A stretch of 64,000 bases of DNA from the NCBI GenBank assembly GCA_026686845.1, contig JAIVEN010000002.1, positions 36,287,001 through 36,351,000 of the forward strand, read 5' to 3'. The translations under genes were made by a program, and so were the position numbers. The notes under the pieces were generated by a model that did no database searches, was not told the DNA's origin, and saw nothing but the letters and a program-made list of their open reading frames with translations. How positions within the stretch are numbered: the first letter of the stretch is position 1; every line of letters starts with the position of its first letter. This DNA comes from Adenanthera pavonina. Its lineage: Eukaryota > Streptophyta > Magnoliopsida > Fabales > Fabaceae. This document shows, in pieces, positions 23,789 to 35,034 of this stretch.

Positions 23789-25726
23789 TGATAGAGTACG
23801 CTTGAGGCATGAAACATTGAGGGTCCTTGGACAAATTGCAAAGCATAAAAAGGATGCTTCATCACTTGGAAATCAAGCTTGGGAGGCTATAGTTCCATTG
23901 CAAGGCATAGATGATCCAGCCCAAGAAGTCCAAAAAGCTTGATTATGTTCTCTTCCTTGCAAGTTACAGATCCAAGCCCAAAGAGAGCCTATTTAGAGGA
24001 GATTACTTAAGTGATCATGTGTCACTCATGTGATCAACTAAAAAGGAGTCTTCTTTATTCGAATTTATTTAGAATTTTCATTTTTTTTAATTATTTAATT
24101 TTCAGAATGATAGAGCATGAGCTAGGCTTATCAAAGGGGAGGAGTTTCAAGAGTTTGGTGGACATGGAAGGCATGATCATGTGACTGAACAATGAACCCA
24201 AGCATGGAACAAGAAAGATCCTTTGCAAGGAATGGGTGGGCCTATGACAAGAGCAAGGATTAAGGCAATGAAACAAGCTCTCAATGGATTGATTCAAGAA
24301 GTAATTGAACAAGAGCCCATCTACTTAGCTCAATTTTCAGTCCAAAAGGCTTCAAGAGGCGTGTTCTTCATGGCTAGTATGCTAGAAACTAATCCAAGCC
24401 CAACAAACAAGGCCCAAATAGAAGAACTCACTTAAAGGAGCATGTGCCAAGCTTGTGACCATTTAAGTAGTGTTCTTTTATTAAATAAATTAGCAATTTT
24501 CATTTTTTTGTTACTTAATTCAAAAATAAGGATTTGACAATTAGTTTTCTATTTTGAATTTATTTGTGAGGATCTCTTTAGATTTGATTTTTTTTTCTAT
24601 TTTTGGGCACCACTTATTTAGCATGTATCTAGTCTTATTTTTGTGTAAGGTGGTGTCATTCTAAGAGATTTAGGATCCAAACTATTTTTAGCAAATTAGG
24701 GCTAGGGTTTTTGCTTTCTTTTCCTTTAAAAATGTCACTTTGTACTGGCAAATGGCAGATGAATGAATAGTGCATTTTGACAAAAACTTTGTGAGTTTTC
24801 TTGTTCCCTTGGTGAGCTTGAGAGACTCTTTGGCATATCAAAGAGAGTGGTCATCTCTTTGTGGTGTCTATAGCTAAGGTTTCAAGAAACAAGTATTCTT
24901 GGGGTCTTGCTTCTTGACCAATACCTTCTGTTCTTCCTATTCGTGCATTCTTCTGTTTATCTTTTCTGCTTGTTTAACGTGTTCTTGGTGTTTTATTTAT
25001 TTCTCTTTGATCCTAGCACGATCCTTATGTTTCCCAATTCGATTGAAGGTTCGTGAGACAAGTTCTACACGGGTTTTCTATCACAGAATAAGGCATATGG
25101 TTAAATATTGTCTTGAATATTAAGTTTTAATTATTTCCTAATTTTTAAAGATTAGGTTCTAGAATTTTCTATTAGTTAAAGTAAGAAAGGTACCACCTTT
25201 TGGTTGATTTGAGGATTATTTTGTTTCCTTTTTCATTTAGAATATGGTATCTTCTTTAGGATTGATTAGATTTGATTATTTTCCTTATTTTCATTGTAAT
25301 TTTCATTTTTTTTATTTTAGTCTAGGGTTTTGGTTGCCTTATTCCTTTATATAAGGAGCCACCTACGTATTTTTGAAAGAGACAGATTAATGAAAATGAA
25401 TTTTTAGAACTTATTTTCTTTCTTGTGAGTTTTTCTTTTGTATCCCTTGTGTTCTTGAGAGAATTCTTACACTTATCAAAGGAGTGGTTTTCCTTTGTGG
25501 CGTTCCAAGGTTAGGGTTCTAAAAGACAAGTTCTTTTAGGGTTTTATCCTATTGACCAATATATTTTTCTTATTTTCTTATTATTTTCGTGCATTATTTT
25601 ATTCTTAATTTTTATATTCACATATTTCCTCTCCTCGTGTGTCTTTATTTGATTCTAGCACGATCCGTGGTTCATTCCGAGTCATTGGAGGTTCAATCGG
25701 ACGAGTTCCGCTTGGGTTTTTCATTA
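23789..25726 (+). mobile_element. Solo LTR, family D2, itself split by an LTR-B
   Basis: It begins TGATAGAGTACGCTTGAGGC and ends GGGTTTTTCATTA. Target duplication GAGCA flanks it exactly (23784-23788 and 25727-25731). It is interrupted at 24108-25083 by a solo LTR-B. The 3' half is the LTR-D type (TATATAAGGAGCCACC near 25351, a likely TATA box; TTGGAGGTTCAATCGGACG end). The inserted-into host is the leader of element F. Confidence 0.95.
24108..25083 (+). mobile_element. Solo LTR, family B, nested in LTR-D2
   Basis: It begins TGATAGAGCATGAGCTAGGC and ends GGGTTTTCTATCA, with a perfect 5-bp target duplication CAGAA (24103-24107 and 25084-25088). The empty site is present in the related LTR at about 34402 (TTTTCAGAATAAGGC). 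The first part encodes the LTR-B tail (24223-24435, MGGPMTRARIKAMKQALNG). Confidence 0.97.
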
Positions 25727-25731
25727 GAGCA

Positions 25732-26172
25732 ATTAAATAACATTAATGCCCAATCACAAAAAGAAATTTGTAATTTAAACTACTACCTTGGTTGAAATAT
25801 CTTAAAGTAGGAAAGAAAACAAGATCTCCTTAATTTTTGGAAATTGCCTTGGCAGCCATATCTCTTTTTTTCATTCTTTCCTTCTTTTTTTTTAATTTTA
25901 GATACGAATTTTTTTTAAGGCTGCAATTAATTCTCTTTTTTTTTCCTCACTTTTTTTTAAATCAATTTCATTTTTTTTCGGGCAAAATCACAACAAGAAA
26001 TCTGGACAGCAAGAAATGGATGAACAGTGACGAGTGTACGGATGAACAGTGACGAACAGGAACTGATGAACAGTGAAAATTGAACAGTGCTCCGATTTTC
26101 TGGACAACAAGAAAAAAAAAGGAACGAAACAACAAAACACACCTTGATTTGCAAGCCAAAGTTTTGATACCA
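25732..26172 (-). other. 5' leader and primer-binding site of element F
   Basis: This continues the leader split by the LTR-D2. It is A/T rich on the plus strand and contains several GAACAGTG words (26022-26095), the reverse of the ACTGTTCA repeats seen in other leaders. At 26161-26172 the reverse strand reads TGGTATCAAAAC, a decayed form of the initiator-Met PBS TGGTATCAGAGC, two bases inside the LTR-C end. Confidence 0.8.
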
Positions 26173-26174
26173 AA

Positions 26175-27057
26175 TGATAGGAGACTCGTTAGGAACCCGT
26201 CCTGAGAGACTTCTTTGAGTTAAGGATCATGCAACTCAAGGAAACATGAATTGAACACAAGAACAATGAAGAACAACAATGAATAAAACTAGAAAAAAAT
26301 AGAGATGGCGAAAACAAGAAGATTAAAACAAAATGTTGGTCGAAGGAAATAGACTCCAAAAGAACCCCTCTCTTGAATCCTAACTCCAGGACGCCATAAG
26401 GATCACCACTCCTTGATAAGTCCTCATTTTTTCTGGCACTCAAGGATGAGCAAAAAATAACTCACTGAACAACAACAAAGTTGCTGAAAAGAAATTCATT
26501 CATTCATGTTGTGTTTTCAAGAGTGCAAGAGGTGCCTATTTATAGGCAAATATTATCCCACAAACTAACTCTAATTCAGTCCACAAACCTAACCTTATTG
26601 ATGCACATTAATACAAAAAGGAAACCCGAAGCAAAAAGGAGCATTTAATTCTAATTTTGAATTTGAAAAGGTTGGCTCCTCTTTAATGCATAAAGCAAAG
26701 CAAATCAGATAATTATACGCCTTTTATTCAAAAGGAAACAAATTGACTAAAATAATCCTAATAAAACTTATTAAAAACAGTCACTTTTAGTGACCACATG
26801 AGAAGCACATATATTTTAAGTGAATTCTCCTTGTTAAGCTTATTGACAATAATTTGACTCCACATTTTTTGCTTGTCTTTTTCTTTGTTTTGGGCCTTAA
26901 AATCATTCAAATACAGTGGAATGGTTCCATGTTAATCATATTTTGGATCAAACCATTCATGGCTTTGGTCCTAGCTCTAGTCATTGGTCCTCTAATGCCT
27001 TGAAGCGGGTCTTGAATTTTTCCATGGCCCATGGTTTTCCTTAGCTTGCGCTCATCA
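26175..27057 (-). mobile_element. LTR-C (minus strand), 5' LTR of element F
   Basis: The plus-strand view begins TGATAGGAGACTCGTTAGG and ends GCGCTCATCA; the LTR therefore starts TGATGAGCGCAAGC (short-start form). A single TATA box (TATAAATAGGC on the minus strand) lies near 26537. The tail frame (26907-27158 minus) is shortened relative to other copies. Beyond 27057 lies satellite. Element F thus reads LTR, PBS, leader, gag leftward from here until it is cut at 22700. Confidence 0.9.
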
Positions 27058-28624
27058 CACATGTTTCTTAGGATTTTGTACCTTGAAACTTCTCCAGGCA
27101 GATTTAGAAACTTCATGCTTTTGGTAGAAACGAGGTTAAACAGAGTCAGACTGAACACAATTCTTCCATATAGGCATATATTTCTTTGGATTTTATGTTT
27201 TGAAACTCTTCAAGGCAATTTGAGAAGCTTCATGCTTCTGTCCAATATGAGGTAAAAATGGAATCTGATTTAGCTCAGTTCGTCCAACTATGCTCGAATT
27301 CTTGTGAGGACTCCGGATGAACTACTACCACCCTCAAGGTCGCAATTTTGCCATGTTTTTTTGCTACAAGATTTTCGATGCATATCCAGAAACCTCATGC
27401 TTTTGGCCAAAATGAAGTGAAAGCGGAATCCCATTGAGCTCAATTCTTCCAACTAGGTTCAAATTTCTTTGAGGACTCCCGATGAACTCGCTGTCTCCCT
27501 CAAGGTTCCATATTTCTTGGGATATTGAATTTTGAGCCTTTTCGGGGCATTTCAAGATACCTTATGCTTTTGGTGAAAATGAGGCTAAAGCGGAATGCGA
27601 TTGAGCTCAATTTGCCCAACTAGGCTCGTATTATTCCCAGGATGAACTTATCTCCTTTCTTGTTCAAAGTCACAATTTTTCCAATGATTGATTGTCTAAA
27701 GCTTTCTTATGCATTTTCAGGAACTTCGTGCTTTTTTTTTTTTTTTGCAGAATGAGGTTAAAGAGGAATGCGAATGGGCACAATTCTCCTAACAAGGCTT
27801 GAATTGTTGTAAGGACTCCGGATAAACACGTCATCCCCCTCAAAGTCGCATGTTTCTTAGGATTTTGTACTTTGAAACTTCTCAGGGCAAATTTAGAAAC
27901 TTCATGCTTTTGGCCAAAATGAGGTTAAACAGAGTCAGACTGAACACAATCTTCCGCATAGGCACATATTTCTTTGGATTTTATGTTTTGAAACTCTTCA
28001 GGGCAATTTGAGAAGCTTCATGCTTCTGTCCAATATGAGGTAAAAATGGAATCTGATTTAGCTCAGTTCATCCAACTATGCTCGAATTCTTGTGAGGACT
28101 CCGGATGAACTACTACCACCCTCAAGGTCGCAATTTTGCCATGTTTTTTTGCTACAAGATTTTCAATGCATATCCAGAAACCTCATGCTTTTGGCCAAAA
28201 TGAAGTGAAAGTGGAATCCCATTGAGCTCAATTCTTCCACCTAGGTTCAAATTTCTTTAAGGACTCCAGATGAACTCACTATCTCCCTCAAGGTTCCATA
28301 TTTCTTGGGATATTGAATTTTGAGCCTTTTCGGGGCATTTCAAGATACCTTATGCTTTTGGTGAAAATGAGGCTAAAGCGGAATGCGATTGAGCTCAATT
28401 TGCCCAACTAGGCTCGTATTATTCCCAGGATGAACTTATCTCCTTTCTTGTTCAAAGTCACAATTTTTCCAATGATTGATTGTCTAAAGCTTTCTTATGC
28501 ATTTTCAGGAACTTCGTGCTTTTTTTTTCTTTTTTGCAGAATGAGGTTAAAGAGGAATGCGAATGGGCACAATTCTCCTAACAAGGCTTGAATTGTTGTT
28601 AGGACTCCGGATAAACACGTCATC
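27058..28624 (+). repeat. Satellite fragment, diverged type, about two units
   Basis: Same family and orientation as the main array, but with a period of about 788 bp (anchor CATATTTCTTGGGATATTG at 27509 and 28297), no 78-bp duplication and many private changes (TATTGAATTTTGAGCC, GGCTCGTATTATTCCCAGG). The two units are close to each other and clearly diverged from 1-13294. It is cut at 28624 by element G. Confidence 0.95.
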
Positions 28625-29646
28625 TGATGCAAGCATGGAGCAAGCTCAGGACATTAGAGAAAAGGAGGCTGAACATGTAATCCAAAGGTGGAAGACAGTT
28701 GATCCATTACAAGGCATGGGAGGCCCAATGAAGAGATCAAGAGCTAAGGCAATGAAAGAGGCCTTGAGTTGTGTGATCAACAAGCAACTTGAGATGGAGC
28801 CTTTGCACTTAACTGAATTTGAAGCCCAAGAGCACAACAATGGCATGATTATGTTATCATATATAGAAGTTTAGATTTAAGCCCAAAATCAAGCCCAACA
28901 TGTGACTTTCTTAAAGAGCATGTGACTTGAGGATTAATGGGCCTAATTAGTATTAATTTCATTTTTATTAATTATGGGCTGAACTTTGTTAATTAATAAA
29001 GCTCAATTAGTTAATTAGTAGTCCTTTGGATAGCCCACCTTGTAAATAAGCATGTCATGTGCCAAACATGTGACTTCATTAATGTGGTGGCATGTTTATA
29101 AGGGCTGAGGTCTTATTTTTATTATTTTCTTATGAATTTTTGTTATTTTATTTTTAGGGATTTATTTTAATAGTTTCCTAGTTCTAATAGGATTGTTATT
29201 TGGGCCTAAAGTCTCCTAATCCTATTAGGATTACTTAAGCCCAAATTAATTAGGGTTTCTAGACTTATTAGGTTAGATTTTACTTTGCCTACTTAAGGCT
29301 AACTTTCATGTACATTTTTGAGATTTGAATGATTAAAGTTTCAGACTTTTGTGAGTTTCCTCTTGCGATTCTTTGAGTGCTAGAGAGAATACTATGACTT
29401 ATCAAGGAATTGGTCCTTCCTTGTAGCGTTATCAGAACTAGGGTTCAAGAGACCGGTTCTCTTGGGTTCTAATTCATCTAGACCAACATATCTTGTGTGC
29501 TTTCTTGTTTATTCTCTTCTTTGTGTGTCTTTCTTCTTACTATTTTTCAATTTTCCAGTCTTTGCGTCCCTTGTTTCGCAAAGATTCGGGTGTCATATAC
29601 ATCAAAGTGAGTTTTTTGGATTGATTTCATAAGGGTTTACGTATCA
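28625..29646 (+). mobile_element. 5' LTR of element G (A-related family)
   Basis: It begins TGATGCAAGCATGGAGCAAGC after satellite TCATC (28620-28624) and ends GTTTACGTATCA. The whole element (28625-32384) is bounded by the target duplication TCATC (28620-28624 and 32385-32389), and the satellite is continuous across it. The 3' two thirds match LTR-A; the first 250 bp are distinct and encode a tail (28625-28874) with DPLQGMGGPMKRSRAKAMKE. The open frame there starts in satellite at 28557 by accident. Confidence 0.95.
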
Positions 29647-29648
29647 TT

Positions 29649-29660
29649 TGGTATCAGAGC
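29649..29660 (+). promoter_or_regulatory. Primer-binding site, element G
   Basis: TGGTATCAGAGC, complementary to the 3' end of initiator Met tRNA as known for many plant gypsy elements, two bases after the LTR end. Confidence 0.9.
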
Positions 29661-29821
29661 TTTGGTTTGCAAATCAATGTGTGTTCTCTATTTTGCTTGT
29701 TTCCTTGTTTCAATCCATTTTCATTGCTTCAAGAAAAAAATTTCGCATAACTGTTCATAGAGTACGGATTTCACTTTTCACCGGCACTGTTTCACTGTGT
29801 TTACGTCACTATTTCTGGTAC
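29661..29821 (+). other. Leader of element G, first part
   Basis: Non-coding leader, similar to 52051-52140, with ACTGTTCA and CACTGTTTCACTG words. It is interrupted at 29822 by a solo LTR. Confidence 0.8.
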
Positions 29822-30642
29822 TGATAGAGGATGGCTTGGACAAATTCAGGAGCATGGTAGGAGGCCTTATTACTTGAAAAGATTCAAGCCCAAGAGAAGC
29901 CCATCGGAAGAAATTACTTAAAAGATCATGTGCTTCATTAAAATAGCATGTGACTTAAGCATTATTAGGCTTAATTAGTGTTAATTTCATTTTTATTAAT
30001 TATGGGCTAAACTTAAGTGATTAATAAAGCCCAATTGATTAATTAATAGTCTTTTTGATGGTCCAACTTGTAAATAAATATGTCATGTGTCAAACACGTG
30101 GTTTCATTAATGTGGTGGCACGTTTATAAAGGGCTTAGGTATTATTTTATTAATTTTTATGAATTTTCATTATTTTATTTTAGGGCTTTATTTCATTAGT
30201 TTTCTAGGTCCAATAGAAGTGTTATTTGAGTCCAAAGTCTCCTAATCCTATTAGGACTACTTGAGCCCAAATTAATTAGGGTTTCTAGGCTTATTAGGTT
30301 AGATTTTACCTTACCTATTTAAGGCTAACTATTATGTACATTTTTCAGATTTGAATGATTAAAGTTTCAGACTTTTGTGAGTTTCCTCTTGCGATTCTTT
30401 GAGTGTTAGAGAGAATACTATGACTTATCAAGGAATTGGTCAATCCTTGTGACGTCACCGGAACTAGGGTTCAAGAGATCGGTTCTTGGGTTCTAATTCA
30501 CCTCGACCAACATATCTTTTATGTTTTCTTCTTACTGTGTCTATTTTTTTTTAGTTTTTGTGTTCCTTGCAATTGCAACGATCCGAGTGTCATTTGTTTC
30601 AAGTGGGTTCTTTAAATTGATTCCAAAAGGGTTCACTTATCA
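29822..30642 (+). mobile_element. Solo LTR (A3 subtype) nested in the leader of G
   Basis: It begins TGATAGAGGATGGCTTGGAC and ends GGGTTCACTTATCA, with a perfect 5-bp target duplication GGTAC (29817-29821 and 30643-30647). The same subtype starts at 63678. Confidence 0.96.
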
Positions 30643-30647
30643 GGTAC

Positions 30648-31355
30648 TGTTCATGCTGTTCCTATGACTGTTCACGGCCACCGTTTATCACTATTCACAG
30701 CACTGTTTTCTTTTATCCAAATTATAAAAAATTCATCCTATATTCTATTGTGAGTCCCCAAATTAAAAAAAAAATTGTTTTGCTGAAAAGAAAAGTAGCA
30801 GAAAAAAAAGCATTTAAAAAAAAGAAAAAAAATCTCTGAAAAAAAAAGAGATTGATTGCTTAAAAAAAATAAAAAAAATAGCAGCAAAAAAAAAACAATT
30901 ATATATTTGATCATTTGGGATTTTTTCTCTATAATTTGTCTTTCCTTCTAATTTCTTTCCTTATTAATTTCCTACAAATTTTCATCCTTCTTTAATCTTT
31001 TTCCTTCAGATTTCTCTTGTTGGAAATTTCAGTTCTTTTGTGCTCATTCTGTGTTAGTTATTATTTAATTAAATTAGATCTTTGAGAACTTTAATTTTGA
31101 ACTTTGGTTTTCTGTGATTGCCACTACTTTAAAAACTAATTTCCATTTGATTGAAGTTGTGGTTTTAATTTAGCACTCTCATAAGAAAGCAAACTTTGAG
31201 TGGAAAAAAGTAAGAGAGAAATTGCATCATATTTGAAAAAGCCTTAATTTAGTGTGAAACACGAGTACATTTCCATTATTTTGAGTGAAGCACGTGAGGG
31301 AGTGATGCGGTCCATTTTCTCCTTTATTTTCACTAACATTTCATATCCTCAAAAC
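30648..31355 (+). other. Leader of element G, second part
   Basis: ACTGTTCA-type repeats (30648-30710), then an A-rich stretch (30740-30900) with AAAAAAAA and GCAGCA words, then a T-rich leader with the paired words GTGAAACACGAGTAC (31254) and GAAGCACGTGAGGG (31288). No gene is seen. Confidence 0.8.
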
Positions 31356-31755
31356 ACGTCTGGTGGTAGCGAACCTCAAATTCCAGATTGGAAGCTCTTC
31401 ATGGACTTAATAAATGATCAATTCAAGAAGTTGAGTACAAGATTAGATATAATTCAAGCTTCTCCTTCTTATTCTAAAACAAGCCGAAGAGGAAAGAACC
31501 ATGTGATATATTTTGATGATGGTGAAGAAGAAGTAGGAACTGAATTTGAGGAGGAAGAGATACAAGCAAGAAGAACTAAACAAAACTGACATGCAACTAG
31601 AAATAATCAAGAGTGCCAGAAGGATCCCCTTGCCAATATAAAAATGAAAATTCCCTCTTTCCAAGGGAAAACTGATCCTAATGCCTACTTAGAGTGGGAA
31701 AAGCGTGTAGAGCTTGTGTTTGAATGCAATTCATACTCTGAGGAAAGCAAGGTAA
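31356..31755 (+). pseudogene. N-terminal gag of element G, start codon lost, truncated
   Basis: It is homologous to the F gag: SGGSEPQIPDWKLFMD, KTSRRGKNHVIYFDDGEEEV, a stop after RRTKQN (near 31587), then NIKMKIPSFQGKTDPNAYLE and SYSEESKVRL. The position of the F initiator ATG reads ACG here (AACACGTCTGGTGG). Gag ends abruptly near 31755, where LTR sequence begins, so the rest of gag and all pol are deleted. The open frame from 31254 is an upstream extension. Confidence 0.87.
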
Positions 31756-32384
31756 GATTGGAGTGTTGTTTGGGCTTAAAGTCTCCTAATCCTATTATGA
31801 TCACTTAAGCCCAAATTAATTAGGGTTTCTAGGCTTATTAGGTTAGATTCTACCTTGCCTACTTAAGGCTAACTTTCATGTACGTTTTTCAGATTTGATT
31901 GATTAAAGTTTCAGACTTTTGTGAGTTTCTTCTTTCGATTCTTTGAGTGCTAGAGATAATACTATGACTTATAATAGAATTGGTCCTTCCTTGTGGTGTC
32001 ACCGGAACTAGGGTTCACGAGACCGGTTCTCTTGGGTTCTAATTCACCTAGACCAACATATCTTGTGTGCTTTCTTGTTCATTCTCCTCTTTGTGTGTCT
32101 TTCTTCTTACTGTTTTTCAATTTTCCAGTTTTTGTGTTTCTTGTTTCGCAAAGATCCGGGTGTCATATACATCAAAGTGGGTTCTTTGGACGGGTTCCAT
32201 AAGGGTTCACTTATCATGGACCAACATATCTTGTGTGCTTTCTTGTTTATTCTCTTCTTTGTGTGTCTTTCTTCTTACTGTTTTTCAATTTTCCAGTCTT
32301 TGTGTCCCATGTTTCGCAAAGATCCGAGTGTCATATACATCAAAGTGAGTTCTTTGGATTGATTCCATAAGGGTTCACGTATCA
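31756..32384 (+). mobile_element. 3' LTR remnant of element G with a 168-bp duplication
   Basis: It begins inside the LTR (GAGTGTTGTTTGGGC) after the gag deletion and ends GGGTTCACGTATCA, followed by TSD TCATC. The last part is present twice: GACCAACATATCTTGTGTGC at 32051 and 32219. The first copy ends ACGGGTTCCATAAGGG...TTATCA, the second ends TTGATTCCATAAGGG...GTATCA as in the 5' LTR, so two LTR subtypes are joined. Confidence 0.9.
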
Positions 32385-33181
32385 TCATCCCCCTCAAAGT
32401 CGCATGTTTCTTAGGATTTTGTACTTTGAAACTTCTCAGGGCAAATTTAGAAACTTCATGCTTTTGGCCAAAATGAGGATAAACAGAGTCAGGCCGAACA
32501 CAATTCTTCCACATAGGCACATATTTCTTTGGATTTTATGTTTTGAAACTCTTCACGGCAATTTGAGAAACTACATGCTTCTGTCCAATATGAGGTAAAA
32601 ATGGAATCTGATTGAGCTCACTTCGTCCAACTATGCTCGAATTCTTGTGAGGACTCCGGATGAACTACTACCCCCCTCAAGGTCGCAATTTTGGCATTTT
32701 TTTTTTGCTACAAGATTTTCGATGCATATCCAGAAACCTCATGCTTTTGGCCAAAATGAAGTGAAACCGGAATCCCATTGAGCTCAATTCTTCCGACTAG
32801 GTTCAAATTTCTTTGAGGACTCCGGATGAACTCACTGTCTCCCTCATGGTTCCATATTTCTTGGGATATTGAATTTTGAGCCTTTTCGGGGCATTTCGAG
32901 ATACCTTATGCTTTTGGTGAAAATGAGGCTAAAGCGGAATGCGATTGAGCTCAATTTGCCCAACTAGGCTCGTATTATTCCCAGGATGAACTTATCTCCT
33001 TTCTTGTTCAAAGTCACAATTTTTCCAATGATTGATTGTCTGAAGCTTTCTAATGCATTTCCAGAAACTTCGTGCTTTTTTTTTCTTTCTTACAGAATGA
33101 GGTTAAAGAGGAATGCGAATGGGCACAATTCTCCTAACAAGGCTTGAATTGTTGTTTGGACTCCGGATAAACACGTCATCC
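32385..33181 (+). repeat. Satellite fragment, diverged type, about one unit
   Basis: Direct continuation of 27058-28624 across element G (TCATCCCCCTCAAAGTCGC). It ends AACACGTCATCC at 33181 against an LTR-C. Confidence 0.95.
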
Positions 33182-34101
33182 TGATAGAGTACAATTGAGA
33201 CATGAAGCATTTGATGATGAGGGCAAGCTAAGAGCAACAATGGACCATGGACTTGACCCACTTCAAGGCATTAGAGGACCAATGACCAGAGCTATGACCA
33301 AAGACATGAAGCAAGCCATGAATGGGTTGATCCAAAATATGATTAACATGGAACCATTGTATTTGAATGATTTCAAGGCCCAAAACAAAGAAAGAGACAA
33401 GCTGAAAATGTTGAGCCAAATTATAGTCAACAAGCCCAACTTGGAGAATGCCCAATATGGAGAATTCACTTAAAATACATGTGCTTCTCATGTGGTCACC
33501 AAAAGTGACGTTTTTAATAAGTTTTATTAGGATTATTTTAGTCAATTTGTTTCCTTTTAAATAAAAGGCTAATAATGATATGATTTGCTTTGCTTTATGC
33601 ATTTAAGAGGAACCAACCTTTTCAAATTCAAAATTAGAATTAAATGCTCCTTTTGACTTAGGATTTCCTTTTTGTATTAATTAGCATTAATAAGGTTAGG
33701 TTTGTGGGGTGAACGAGAGTTAGTTTGTGGGTTAATACTTGCCTATAAATAGGCACCCCTTGTACTCTTGCAAACCACAATATGAATGAATGAATTTCTT
33801 TTCAGCAACTTTGTTGTTGTTCATTGAGTTCTTTCCTGCTTATCCTTGTGTGCCAGAAAGAATGAGGACTTATCAAGGAGTGGTGATCCTTGTGGCGTCC
33901 CGGAGTTGGGATTCAAGAGACGGGTTCTCTTGGAGTCTACTTCCTTCGACCAACATTTTGTTCAGTCTTCTTATTTTCATCGTGTCTATTTTCTTTAGTT
34001 TTTGTTCATTGTTGTTCTTCATTGTTCTTGTGCTCAATTCATTTTTCCTTGAGTTACACGATCCTTATATCAAAGAAGGCTCTTAGGACAGGTTCCTAAC
34101 G
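33182..34101 (+). mobile_element. LTR-C (long-start form), 3' terminus missing
   Basis: It begins TGATAGAGTACAATTGAGAC and runs to GGTTCCTAACG; the terminal TGTCTCCTATCA is replaced by the next LTR at 34102. It has one TATA box (TATAAATAGGC near 33745), one copy of the segment that is fivefold at 21668. The tail frame (33195-33473) reads DPLQGIRGPMTRAMTKDMKQ. Confidence 0.9.
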
Positions 34102-35020
34102 TGATAGAGTACGCTTGACGCATGAAACGTTGAGGGTCCTTAGACAAAAAGGAAGCTTCATCACTTGGAAATCAAGCTTGGGAGGCTAAAGTTCAATTGC
34201 AAGGCATAGATGATTCAGCCCAAGAAGTCCAAAAAGCTTGATTATGTTCTCTTCCTTGCAAGTTACAGATCCAAGCCCAAAGAGAGCCCAATTATAGGAG
34301 ATTACTTAAGTGATCAAGTGCCACTCATGTGATCAACTAAAAAGGAGTCTTCTTTGTTCGAATTTATTTAGAATTTTCATTTTTTTTAATTATTTAATTT
34401 TCAGAATAAGGCATATGGTCAATGATTGTCTTGGATATTAAGTTTTGATTGTTTCCTAAATTTTAAAGATTAGATTCTAGAATTTTCCATTAGTTAAAGT
34501 AAGAAAGGTACCACCTTTTGATTGATTGGAGGAATATTTTGTTTCCTTTTTCATTTATTGTGGTATCTTCTTTAGGATTGATTAGATTTGATTATTTTCT
34601 TTATTTTCATTGTAATTTTCGTTTTTTATTTTAGCCTAGGGTTTTGGTTGCCTTATTCCTTTATATAAGGAGCCGACTATGTACTTTTGATATAGACAGA
34701 TTAGAGATGAATGAATAGTGCGTTTTTGACAAAAAAACTTTGTGAGTTTTCTTGTTCTCTTGGTGAGCTTGAGAGACTCTTTGGCATATCAAAGAGAGTG
34801 GTCTTCTCTTTGTGGTGTCTATAGCTAAGGTTTCAAGAAACAAGTTTTCTTGGGGTCTTGCTTCTTGACCAATATCTTTTATTTTTCCTATTCGTGCATT
34901 CTTCTGTTTGTTTAACGTGTTCTTGGTATCTTATTTGCTTCTCTTTGATCCTAGCACGATCCTTACATTTCCCATTCGATTGAAGGTTCGTGAGACAAGT
35001 TCTACACGGGTTTTCTATCA
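34102..35020 (+). mobile_element. Chimeric LTR: D2 5' part joined to LTR-B 3' part
   Basis: The first 600 bp match LTR-D2 (TGATAGAGTACGCTTGACGC, uninterrupted at the site where 24108 carries LTR-B; TATATAAGGAGCC near 34663). From about 34700 (CAGATTAGAGATGAATGAATA) the sequence is LTR-B to its end GGGTTTTCTATCA, followed by a PBS and a B-type leader. It is therefore a working-looking 5' LTR made by recombination between two families, or by template switching during reverse transcription. Confidence 0.9.
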
Positions 35021-35022
35021 TT

Positions 35023-35034
35023 TGGCATCAGAGC
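35023..35034 (+). promoter_or_regulatory. Primer-binding site (one mismatch)
   Basis: TGGCATCAGAGC, one transition from TGGTATCAGAGC, two bases after the chimeric LTR. Confidence 0.85.
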
